NCBI GenBank assembly: GCA_034620365.1
Contig: JAQGEQ010000270.1
Location: 62,001-126,000 of the forward strand
DNA: 64,000 nt
From: Pegea sp. RAD2-039
Lineage: Eukaryota > Chordata > Thaliacea > Salpida > Salpidae
Direction: 5' to 3'
The notes under the pieces are model-generated. The model was not told where the DNA came from, searched no databases, and saw only the letters and a program-made list of their open reading frames with translations. Below, in pieces: positions 35,420-47,300 of this stretch (position 1 is the stretch's first letter; every line of letters begins with the position of its first letter). A program made the translations under genes and the position numbers.

Positions 35420-37013
35420 GTAGGATAGCAAAAGGAAAGTTCCAAGACCTTTGCTTAACACTTCCACAAATTTGGAAGAATGCTATTATTACTCCAATTT
35501 ATAAGAAGGGTCCCAGAAACACTGCACTTAACTACAGACCAGTTTCGCTGACTTCGGTTATCTGCAGAACTCAAGAACATATCATTCACAACCATATAAC
35601 TAGCCATTTGACGGAGCATCATCTAATATCTGATGCCCAGCATGGCTTTGTTAAGCAAAGATCTTCTTTGACTCAACATCTCACTTTTTTCAATGAGCTT
35701 ACAGCTCATTACGAAAGTAATACTCCATGTGACATCATATACCTTGATTTTGCTAAAGCGTTTGATTCTGTTCCACACAACAAGCTCATTACTGTATTGA
35801 AAAACATAAAAATCAGCAACTCTATCTTAAAATGGATTGAAGATTTCTTATCAGGTAGAACCCAACGAACCCGTGTAGAAAGATCTTTATCCACTCCTAG
35901 TAAAGTCACCAGCGGCGTTCCTCAGGGTTCCGTTTTGGATCCACTTCTCTTTTTAATTTTCATTGAAGACCTCATCAGAAGACTAATAACAGTAGGCAAT
36001 GTCAGTGTGTTTCTGTATGCAGATGACATCAAGCTATTATCTGGTTCTCACTCAAAACTCCAAACTGCACTAAACATTGTAGAAAACTGGTCTGCGAATT
36101 GGCAACTTAAAATCCAGCCAACAAAGTCTGAAGTTATAACATTCTCCCGTAAGCCAGCTGCCAACTTCAGCAACCAATACTACATCAATGGATCTATTCT
36201 TGAACGAGTATCCTCAGTCATAGACCTCGGCATTATTCTGACTTCTGACTTCAAATGGCACAGTTATGTTTCCAGAATCTTTGGAAAATCTATCAAGCTT
36301 GTGCACCTCATCATAAAGACTTTTAATTCTAAAGATCTATGGTTTTTCGTCAACCTTTTCAAACTGTACATACGCCCTATTCTTGAATACAATGTCAGTG
36401 CATGGATGCCATATCAAGTTGGTGATATCAGAAAAATCGAATCTGTTCAGGCAAAATTTACGAGATTGGTTTGCAGGAAACTTAATATCAAATAGGAGAG
36501 TTATAAGCATCGTCTCAGCTTCTTCAATCTAGATACTTTGGAAATCCGCAGAATTAAATACGACCTTATTCTGATTTTTAAAATTATTCACAACCTAATT
36601 GATCTTCAGTTTGATGACTTCTTCTCCATTAGTCCCTCCCTCAAGTTATATCAACTTAGAAGACATAAACTATATCTTAATAAGCCCACTCCACCAGCTA
36701 CGTTAACCAGGTTAAGTTTTTTCTCATACCGCACAATCAGTACATGGAACAATCTGCCATCAGAGATTGTCATGTCAAAATCACTTGTGTTGTTCAAAAA
36801 AAAGCTGAATTGTTATAATATCGCCAACATTGCCATTTCTAAACTCTGAATTTTTCTCTTTTACAATACTATGATTCTGTGTGATTCTTCATTGTCATAT
36901 GCTTTTTCGTTTACACGTCAAATAGATCTAATTTGTGAGAATGTGTGTTAGCGAGAGGCGCTCTCTTTAGGCACCCTCCTTCACATTTATTGTAATAAAT
37001 AAATAAATAAATA
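35420..37013 (+). mobile_element. CR1/L2/Jockey-type LINE, 5'-truncated, RT broken by one stop
   Basis: Non-LTR retrotransposon copy. The frame 35401-36495 encodes reverse transcriptase: IWKNAIITPIYKKG, NYRPVSLTS, DFAKAFDSVPHN, SGVPQGSVLDPLLF and the catalytic FLYADDIKLL. It is interrupted only by TAG at 36493-36495; the same frame then continues to 36849 (RTISTWNNLPSEIV end). A roughly 90-bp 3'UTR follows (TTTGTGAGAATGTGTGTTAG) with a tandem AAAT tail ending near 37013. The endonuclease and ORF1 are missing, so this is a dead 5'-truncated copy, but a rather young one. The left edge is approximate. Confidence 0.92.
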
Positions 37014-37303
37014 ACTTAAAGTGAGTTACATTATTTTATTTCTATTACTAGAGCCTATAATGCAAAATTTCTTTGACGCAAATTTTTGTCGTCAAATTTT
37101 CAAGAAGTTTAAAATACTCGTCGATGATCATAACTGTCATTGAAGAGAAATTTGGTTACAAGATTTTAGGTAAGAATGAATCGCTAGTCGCATACATTTT
37201 TCTAAATATGACTTCTGCTAAGAAGATGCGAGAAAGAAAAAGCGAAGGGCTCTTTAATCTTTTCAAATTATACATTATAATGTTAGTAAATGGATGCTAT
37301 ATC

Positions 37304-39851
37304 TATTTATTTATTTCAAAAAACGCTAGCGAGAGTGTCTGAAAAGAGTACCTCTCGCTAATACACATTCTCACAAATAACATTATATAAAATAATGACT
37401 ATTATATATAATTAAGAAACAAATATATACAGAAAAAGATGTAACATATAGAAATCCAGTAGTCCCTATACAATGTAACAATGAACAATTACATAAAATC
37501 TTAATAATCTAAACAAGAGAAAAATAATCACAGTTTAGAAACGACAAGTGTGGCAATATTAAAACTGTTCAACTTCAGATTAAACAAAACGAGTGATTCT
37601 GACATAACAATGTCTGATGGCAGCTGGTTCCAAGTATTAATTGTGCAGTCTGAGAAAAATTCGCTTTGATTAACGTACCAGTTAATATGAGTTTATGAAG
37701 GTGTAATGTATGTCATCTGAGCTGATATAACTTGAGGGAAGGATTAATGGAAAAGAAAGTATATGAGAAGATGTTCATAACTATCATATATAATATGTAG
37801 TCACCTGGATAGTAATTCTGTAAAAAAATGAGTTTATTAAGACACTGTTTCTAGAGCAAATAGAGTGATAAAGAGGAAGTAGTTTTCTTAAAAGTAAAGC
37901 TGGGATCTGATCTGGGGTGTTGGAAACTGATGATTTTAAAGAAGAAATAGCCTTAGCTACCATATCGACCTTTATGTCAAGATCTATCATCTCAGAGACA
38001 CTTGTAAGAATGTCGGAGCATTTATTGTTTAGCAATTCAGCTTTATTCTTTAGTTCCATCACAAGCTGGTTGCTATTATCAAGCAAGGGAGGTATTTGAC
38101 GTATCTCGCCTTAAGCTTTAAATATTTTCTTGCTAGGTCACGATAAGACTTCACTTTCTCTTCCTAACTAAATATTATAAATCTATTTCTTATAAACTAT
38201 ACAAAGATCCTTGTACAGAGATTTGATGGAAGGGTCTATTTCAGTTTGTTTGTATAGGAGGTTTTTTAAATGTCGTAAATTCCTTATATATTTGGGCAAA
38301 TGTGGTTTTTCGTTGACTCTATTAAAAGGTATGATTTTTTCAATTGACTCTTTAACGACGTTAGTATAACTTGAGTAAATAGTATTGATGTCTACGGTAA
38401 AAATAGGAATCCAGTCAACACCTGATAGAAACTTGTTAATACCATCATAATTTTGGACGATATAAATTCCGTTTGCCTGAAGTTTTAACGTTCATGGAAA
38501 AAGTTTGGTGGAGCTTGAATTCAATCATGCTGTGATCGTATGTCGGAGCAAAAAGTTGTTTTTGATCAACATAGATAATGTTCTCAGGGTTTAATGTAAT
38601 GAGAAGATCCAAACTATTACAAATATCTTGGGTTGGAAATGTAATCATCTGAGATAGGTTATTGGCATCAAGGAAGCTTACAAAGACATGACTTAGATGA
38701 CATAGGCTGAATTAGTACTATTGCTATCCAAGTTAAACGATTTTCCAATAAATACTAAATTCGGGTTATTCAAATCAATTTTACTAAAATTAAAACCGCC
38801 TAAAATATTTAATTCAGGAGATACAACACTCTTCAAAATCTTCAATAACGCCTTAATAGTAACCCCGTCATTACTTTTAGAGGATGGTATGTAGGTACAT
38901 ATAAAACGAGAACATTTGAACTTTTAGTAATGAAAATCGAAAACGATAATCTCAAATCCTGGAAAATTAATGGAATCGATTTGAGTTCTGGAGATCTTGG
39001 GTGCAAGCGATGTTTTGTAAATTACGCAAACACCGCCGTCTCTATCATACAGTCTATCACAACGCAAAACACAAAAAAGGTTACCATCAACCAGAAAAGA
39101 ATCAGGATACAACGGTTTCAACCAAGTTTCAGTAATAAAAACAAATGTGAAATCTTGAGAATGCAAAAGAGCTTTCAATTGTAAAAATTATGTTAATAAT
39201 CGACCGCGCGTTGAATGACATACCGAATGAATAGAAGAATTGTCTTTTTGACGCTTGTTAGGTTTGATTATGGGCTTTTGTGAATTGATATCTTGGGCTG
39301 GAAGGATGGTATCCACAATTGTGTGCCGAGAGAATGTGAAAATACAAGATGTGGGACCAGTGGTTATTTGTCACTTTCGTTTTTTGAAAAAACCATGATA
39401 ATTCTTAAGGCCCATGGTGGACCTCGAACTTTGTATTTAAAATCAGTTGGTTGTTCCTTCTGATTTCGGTTATACGCTTCTTTTAGAAGACGCTTATTTT
39501 CTAAGCGATCATCTTCACACATATCATGTGCTACTCTAATGCGTTCGAATTTTTTGTCAAGCTTTAGCTTATACATCTTGGCAAGAAACTTGCATTTGTC
39601 TCAACTTTCCTGAAAGGATACTTTCAACGGTCCTTGATAATCTGAGCTTTTTGCTCCAAGTCTAGTCATTGATACCCTTGAAACGTCCACAAAACTAAGG
39701 CTTTGAGAGCACATTTGATTACAAAACTTGCTGTCATCCTCTTTATCAGTCTTACAAACATTAAAGATGGTGACATTGTTTTCTCTGTGTTCAGTTCCAA
39801 AGTAAGTTTTTTGTTTGTGTCGGTGACCTTCTTGGCAAGAGGCTGCATCAT
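37304..39851 (-). mobile_element. LINE copy 2, 3' portion (ORF1 end, endonuclease, RT largely deleted)
   Basis: Same LINE family, minus strand; the 3' tail (TTATTTATTTC on plus) starts near 37304. In element order: the RNA-binding end of ORF1 (NNVTIFNV on about 39851-39630 and YKVRGPPWALRI at about 39420), the apurinic-type endonuclease (FVFITETWLKP, DRDGGVCVIY at 38924-39178; DLLITLNPENIIYVD and YDHSMIEF at 38445-38648), the start of RT (SNTPDQIPALLLRKL, 37784-38086), then the RT C-terminal end and 3'UTR (37304-37760). The RT core with YADD is missing, so an internal deletion has occurred near 37.78 kb. Several stops and frameshifts. Its ORF1 is split by another LINE (39852-40864) and continues at 40865. 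Confidence 0.85.
39847..39851. repeat. Left copy of putative target-site duplication (ATCAT)
   Basis: ATCAT, partner at 40865-40869, flanking the inserted LINE copy 3. Five bases can match by chance, but the position is exactly where the element's tail and truncated end lie. Confidence 0.55.
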
Positions 39852-40864
39852 TTATTTATTTATTTCAATAAATGCGAAGGAGGGTGCCTAAGGAGAGCAC
39901 CCGCCGCTAACACATATTCTCACAAATGACATCTATTAAGTTCGATATACAGAAAGCAAAAGATGTAGCACATGGCATTTCGGAAGTCCTCTAAACATAC
40001 TATATAGAATTATAATAATATTAAAAAAAGGAAAAATTTACAGTTTTGAAATGGCAATACTATAACCGTTAAACTTCTGCTTGAACAACGCGAGCGACTC
40101 CGACATGACAATATCTGATGGCAGCTGGTTCCAAGTACTAATTATGCGGTATGAGAAAAAATTAGCTTTGATTAATGTATCAGGTGATATGGGCTTATTA
40201 AGATGTAATGTGTGTCGCCTGAGTTGATATAACTTGAGGGAAGGACTAATGGAAAAGAAAGCATCGAACTGAAGGCCAATTAAATTATGGATAATTTAAA
40301 AAATAAGAATTAAGTCGTATTTAATTCGTCAAATTTCTTAAGTATCTAAATTGAAGAAGCTGAGACGATGTGTATAACTATCATATTTAATATTAAGTTT
40401 CCTTCATAATAATCTCGTAAATGTGGCCTGAACAGACTCGATCTTTTTAATATCACTAACTTGATATAACATCCATTCACTAACGTTGTATTCATGAAAT
40501 GGACGTACGTACAATTTGAAAAGATTGATAAAAAGTATGGATCCTTAGAATTAACGGTCTTTATAATAAGGTAGGCGAGATTTATTGACTTTCCAAATAT
40601 TTTAGAAACATAATTGTGCCATTTAAAGTCAGATGATAGAGTTATGCCGAGGTCTAGGACCGAAGATATTCACTGAATAATAAATCCATTGATGGAATAT
40701 TGGTTCAAGGAATTTGCAGCTGGTTTACGAGACAAATTTATAAGTTCAGACTGTGGGCTGGATTCTGAGCTGCCAAATTTAGTTTCTACAGTGTGTAATG
40801 TAGTTTGAAGTTTTAAAGAATAGCAAGATAATAGCTTGATGCTAGCATTTTTGTCGGAATAGAA
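39852..40864 (-). mobile_element. LINE copy 3, 5'-truncated, inserted in ORF1 of copy 2
   Basis: Minus-strand copy with its AAAT-type tail at 39852 and its truncated 5' end at 40864, exactly at a degenerate YADD region (reads FYSDKNASIKLL where copy 1 has FLYADDIKLL). It continues through SRKPAANSLNQYSINGF to the RT end and the common 3'UTR. The 5-bp sequence ATCAT occurs on both sides (39847-39851 and 40865-40869) and is the likely target-site duplication. Removing the insert places the two parts of copy 2's ORF1 side by side. Confidence 0.8.
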
Positions 40865-41300
40865 ATCATCGACCACCGAGGCCCATGTGACAGGCTTCTT
40901 TGTAGAGGCATGCAAGTTTATCCATTGACTTAGACAAACTAGAAAATTTTTCGTTGATTTTGGTAACATCGTTATCAATTTCAGATTCAAATTTGACCAA
41001 TTCAGCTGATATCAGATAATAGGTTTGAATTAGAGGAGGTAGATGTTATGTGAATGGTTCTACATTCAAACCACATTTGATTCACTGGTTGTTTTCAAAT
41101 ATATAATAAATTTTCTTGCTGACATCACTACAGGTGAGATGAAACCAAGTGGGACATTTTATTGTCAGATCTTCACCAGAACAAATTTTATTGCAGGATT
41201 GCCGATTATCACTGCAAGCTTGTCTTGATGAAGTCTGTTTGCCAGATTTTTTGTATACTGGAACGTAAGATCTTGCCACTTTTATTTGGATCCACCATAG
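40865..41300 (-). mobile_element. LINE copy 2, 5' portion: start of ORF1 with zinc finger
   Basis: Minus-strand translation gives a PHD-like cysteine/histidine finger (CSDNRQSC ... CPTWFHLTCSDVSKK, 41082-41279), then a heptad-rich helix (SEIDNDVTKINEKFSSLSKS) and PVTWASVVDD just before the insertion point. This is the usual order of ORF1 in CR1/L2/Jockey-type elements. The other half of ORF1 is at 39851 and below. Frames are broken in places. The 5' limit is approximate. Confidence 0.7.
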
Positions 41301-44300
41301 TTTTTACTTTCATGAAAGGTTTCTAGTATAACCAAACCATATAGTTTGAATCGATTTCTTATCCAAATAGAATAATTTATTACAATTAATATACAAATCA
41401 CTTACTAAAGATAATTCTATCACAACTTATAAACAATATTCAATAAAATATAACCTTTAACCTTATTCATAACCTTATTCAAATATGGTGTTTCTCAACG
41501 TTTAGTTTATAAAGTTAAACGAGTTTGTGTGAAAGCCTGGATTGTATTACAAATAAAACGTGGTGTGCCCTTTTTGAAATGTCGTTATTAAAATATTTTT
41601 TATTTATCTGTTTGTGGTAATTAGTATAAAGTCATTCTTTTTCTCTCAAAACAATGTTTTTCTAAATCAACTCTTTTTTATACTTTTGACAAAATGAGAT
41701 AAAAATAGTTAAACTATTATCGGTTATATATATTGATCAGAATAACTGTGTGTTGCTAAGAAATTTTTAAATAGCTACCTTTTCTATAGAGAAATACAGA
41801 TATACTGAGCCGCCAAATTAAAAGTCAATCAAATTGAAAGAGGGCATAGCGCTATATGAGAACGACAATTCAAAAGGTCTTTGGTGCAGAAGTGGGCCTA
41901 GTAAAAGCATTCAACTCGTCAACAAAAGACATAAACTAACACTATTTACATCACCTTAGACAATTTATTAAATAATTCACTGATTATATGTTCTCATTAT
42001 TTTATGATGTAAATAACGAACAAACAGATTTTACTAATTTGCAATTAGGTGTAATATGAACTAAAACTACTGCGAATAAAGATATGGATAATAAAAATAT
42101 CATATTTTATCTATGCTACAGTATTCAGATAGCATTGAAATACATCTTTACTTTGCTGTACAGTCTTTGCTTTATTTGATTTTGACTTTTAAATTAGAAT
42201 ATTGTTGAGCTTAAACGTAACTATTTTACAAACTAATATAAATCTAAAGTAATAAAACTCTAAAGATGCAACAAGCCATAATCATAAACACCTTTTTTAC
42301 ATAATAAAAGTTTCATTGTATATACTGCTAATATAGTCTTTATAACTGAAAATAATATCAAATTATTTACTGTAATCAAACTTTAAGAATAATTTTTCTT
42401 TTATAATCTTAATTACTTTTACCATACTGCAATAAGAACTAGGATTTATTTTGATAACAAACTAACTAGCTTTTTCAGAAATTTGGGTGTATATTGATAC
42501 CTTAAAATGAGCTTCCTTTAAATTTTAAGTCATTTTGTAAAAATCTTTATTTATAATTTTTTTAATTTGATTGAATTTTTTTATATCATTTATATATAAA
42601 TTAGCTTGTAGATTTGATTTAAATTTTCCGTTCCAAATAAATACAACATTTTTTCACTGAAATATTTAAATATTTTCAATTTAATTTTTGCACAATATCA
42701 ATAACCTCTAATATTTGATTTATAAAAAAAACTTATAGTAAAATTTTTAAATTTTTTCAGGTCACTATCAAGTTAAATGCATACTGAGCTAAGTTTTACG
42801 TTTATTAAATAACCCTGTTTTTCAATCACAAAAGTCGAATAGAATACAGTAATATTAATAAAAAAGAAATTTTATAGGTCAATTGATCTAGATGATTTTT
42901 TCACAAAATGTTTTTGCCTTAATCAGGATTTATCTAGCTTCACTGAATTAAAGTTGTTTTCGCCAGATACAAGTATTTTTTAACTTTTTAAATTGTTTAA
43001 AAGTCAATTATTATCTTGATTATGTAAACTATCAAATCATAATTAATAAAGAAATTCTCTTTTGCTTTTCAACCCTCAATCTTTTATCCATTTATTTGTC
43101 AATTTAAGTTTAATATACCTAAATCAACTTAATATTTATCAAAAGTTTCATTAATATCATTAGGCTTTGTCGTTAAACTTTTTCAAATTTTCTTTCCATA
43201 TCTAAATGAATTAAAAAATTAATATAAATAAATAAAATAATTTGAGCAATTTAAAATATTAGTACATATTGATATTTTTGTCTATACAGGAAACCATAAA
43301 AAAATGTGATCAATTTGACAAATGCTTTAAATAATTAAGAAAAATTTATATATTTGTTGATACTTTACATATTATTGATAATTAAAAAATATTTGTAATA
43401 TTTTTGAATGCTTGTAACACATCAATTATTTTTGCAATTAAATTTTTATCTTGTTTATATGTTGAAAAAGCTAATATTCTGTGTTTGGTTTTTTTGAATA
43501 ATGTATGTTTACTTTAAATAGTTTGGTTTCAATACCACATACTTCTTCTCTAACGTCATTCCTAAAATTTCTATAAATTAATTTTTGATTTTTTTCAAGT
43601 CCTACTACATAAATAACTATTTTTCGAATTATTCAAACTTATTTGGTAAAAACATTGTTTGAAGGAGAAGTGTAAACAATTTTGATAGTTTAACGTTTTC
43701 ACAGTTTGTCTATATAGCAAGTTTTATTGTTACTGTATAATAATATTTATTAGAATTTATAGCGTTTTATACACTAGTCGTTTAAACTTAAAGCTTATAC
43801 TAGTTCTAAAAAATATTCATATGATATTTTCTCATAATCTGAAATCTAGAAATATTTTGGAAGCTAATTATTTAAACCTTTTAGTCATAAAGCTATAGAT
43901 GTCGCTGAACAGTTTCCATAAAGCTATCAGCTAACAAATTGTAAATACGTTGTTTCAAATTGTGTAATAATAATAATTGTGTAATATTTACCGTTTTATA
44001 TATTTAACTTGTAATAAATGAAAAACATATTGCAAAATCAATTGCAAAATTAAATAAGCTTTAATTTGATACATAAATCGCTAAAAAATTACGAAATTGA
44101 TGTTAAGCTTAATTTGATTTAACTTTGTTGTTTTTGGTTCTAAAAAAACAAGCAAATAACACTGGAAGTATTGATTAAGATAAAAAGATATCAGTAAGAT
44201 GCATTTTATTTTATAAAAGATAGTTTGAAGTGTTTTTTAAATTGACTGTAAAAGCATTTTACAAATAAAAACGAATTGATATTAAAAGCTCAAAAAATTA

Positions 44301-47300
44301 AACAATGAATTTTATTTATTTTATTTCATATACTTTCACTTTTGATTTTCTTTGATAAAACCTACTTTGCAATACTGGCAACGAAACTTAATGCCATCAA
44401 CATATGACGAAATTTTACTTCAAAAAAATTCACTAGCTGCTTGCTTATCACGAAGCTATTTATCAAACAGTTTGAAAGGTGATGATATTAAATCTGTTTT
44501 TAATTAAAGTATGTATATACTACCAAACTACAAAAAGCAAGTTAATTTTGAAAAAAAGTGATTATTAATAGTCACCTGTTTCAAATATTTTACTAATTGA
44601 ATAAAATGTTGTTAAAAACTAAATGGTAGTACCAAAACAGATTTTCTTTGAGTTCTAGCTCAAATTTTAATTTCTTTCGCAACAATTTCTTATATCTTTT
44701 AAGTGATGAAAGATCATTTAGCTTCTCACGTGATCAAAATATCAGAATCGTTTTTTAACTATTTATTTCTGTATTGGTTATGTTTCTTCCACAACCACAA
44801 TTTTTGGTCTATTCTACATTTTTAACCAATTGTTTGTGTAACAAATAAATAAACTACATCACGTTATTCTGGTAAATAGAAGTTGCTAACACGATTAATA
44901 ATTCAGTTATACTGCTGCAGTTTAAAAAAAATTTTTAATTAACAAGTTAACTTAGAATTACTAGAAGCTTAAATCTTTTTTTTAAATGTTAGTTTTACAT
45001 TTCATCCTCAAATAAAATTGTTCAATAAATACTAGATAGATATAATGGTAGAATGAATTGACGAAAACGGTTTATAAAAACAATCCTTTTTCAGACATTG
45101 ATTTGCTTTATCAATGATTTTTATAATATTTATTTTGAAAATCCTCATTTTAGTCGAATAATATTTTTATCACACAAATTCTGTTAGACAAGACTTATGT
45201 TTCTTGATTGAGTCTAGTAAGATACCTTTTGACGAAGTTTAATTCATTAAAAGTCCTTTCATTTAATGCTAATTACTAACCACCAGAATTTATATTTTTA
45301 GCTTCTACCAATTTATATTTATTTCTTTAAAATAAATTTTGAAGCTTTTACAGTTTAAAAAACAGATTAAAAGATAAAACTGAAAACTTAACTTTCTATG
45401 AATGGAACTCGATACAAAGATATTATTGAAGAGGCATTTGATTTCCTGAAAGCAGTAAGGTAAGGATTGAATTACTGAAAATATGACAACTTGCGTTTTG
45501 CGTGGGAACGTATCTTACAATCAAACTGAACAAATATCTAAATCACCAATCGACTGTCTAATAAAATCGATTAAGTTATTAATTTGGTTACAATTTCTAG
45601 AAAGAAGAGGAAGCCATGAGCTGCGTCAGGTTATTAGATGCTTGATATGCATCTAAGAGCTTGTTTATCAGCTGATAAACCAACTTATTTCATCATTATA
45701 AATTTTGATTTGTTTTTCAGAAGAATCACTCACATCACCCGTGTATGGGAAAAAGTTTAGTATTTTTTAACTCTACAAATTTTTTTACTTAATGTTTTTT
45801 TATAATTACTAATTCAGTCTCTTTTACGAATCTTTAACAAAACAGTTTTACTTAACTAAATAAACTTAATTCATGATCAAATAGATTAAGCTTATCAGTT
45901 GTTAAAAGTTACTTAAGTACTCCAAATATTAAATAACAAAGCTTCCTTTAAATTGGTTTAAATGATAGTAGTTGGCATAATTTTAAGATTAAAGCTCTAA
46001 TGTATTTTCTTTTACGATCGTGTAGTTATTTTGATATTAATTGGCATTTGTAGTACGCTCGCTCAAATAATGATTAAATAAACTTTAAGAAAAGGTTAAA
46101 TACAATCCTCAGTAAGCAAACTAAAATAAGCTTTTCTTAATACGAAACCAGTTTATGTATGTTAACTATAAGCTTAACTAAATGATTCAGCAAAATAATG
46201 GCTTAAATAGTTCAGTATTTATAGGTGATGACGTGTAATGAATTAGTTTGTTGCTAACAAACACATTTTACCTATAGAATGACGTTTTCAGCTTAATTTA
46301 AAAAAACAGATTTAATCGAAAAAATATAGTTTGTAATTTTGACTAAAAAAATATGAAAATTATTTCAAAATTGCTTCAACTTTTAAATCAAATTCATCTT
46401 ATAAGCTCTCATAAGATATAAATTTTAAAAGATAGAATTTGAAACTAAAATATTTTTTTATTTATGTAATACATATTCTAGATACAGTATGGTTACAAAA
46501 ACTTGTAAATCTAGAGTAGAATGATCAGAAAACTATAAAATAATTTTTTGATTTACATAAAATATCGCAAAATTCAAGCTTGGAAACAATTAAATTTCAG
46601 ATTTACTGGAAAGTTTGTAATATTCCATTAGACAATAGAACGACAGTATTGACTATCTAGTAGCATTTAAACAGTAAGTAATTGTTAACAAGTCTAACAG
46701 TCCGGGCAAATCTTCATTGTACAATAAATAACTTTTTGATTACATCTTTTCTTTTGCATGTTATGTTCTAATTATATTTTACTATCTTTTAAGCCAACAG
46801 CTTAAACCTTTTTTACAATTTAAACAAAACATGCAACTTGCTAAATGCAATAGAAGAATGTGAAGCTATAGGTTTCAAATCGTTTACATTTTATTAAATA
46901 ATGTAAAAGATTTGAATCGATAAAAATAATTCTTGAGTATTTTCTCGTTCAAGCATTTTATCTGAAACAAAATATCTATTGTAGTAAATGGCACAGAAAT
47001 CGAAAAAATTAAAAATAATTATTTATTGTTTTCATGATATACCAAAACTTAATCAAAAATTAAACGCTAAAATCGACATAAAGGTCGAAAAATTCGATAT
47101 TTTAGTGTTCAGATAACATTGTTTCATTTACTTTATTGATCATTATATCTCTTGATCTTTTGAGTACAAAGGATTTAGTTGTTGGATGACCTGACAAACC
47201 CTAGACTTTAAAAGTCGTTTGACTTACAAGTTTGCTATAAAGGAAAACAAAACCTGATTGAAATTATTTATGATTTAATAAAGATTGCAACAAAATTTGC

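Noticed and set aside
38930..39184. 84-codon plus-strand frame
   Set aside because: Antisense to the endonuclease domain of LINE copy 2.
40670..40990. 106-codon frame as a novel fusion protein
   Set aside because: It crosses the junction of the nested LINE insertion: ORF1 of the host copy followed by late RT of the inserted copy.
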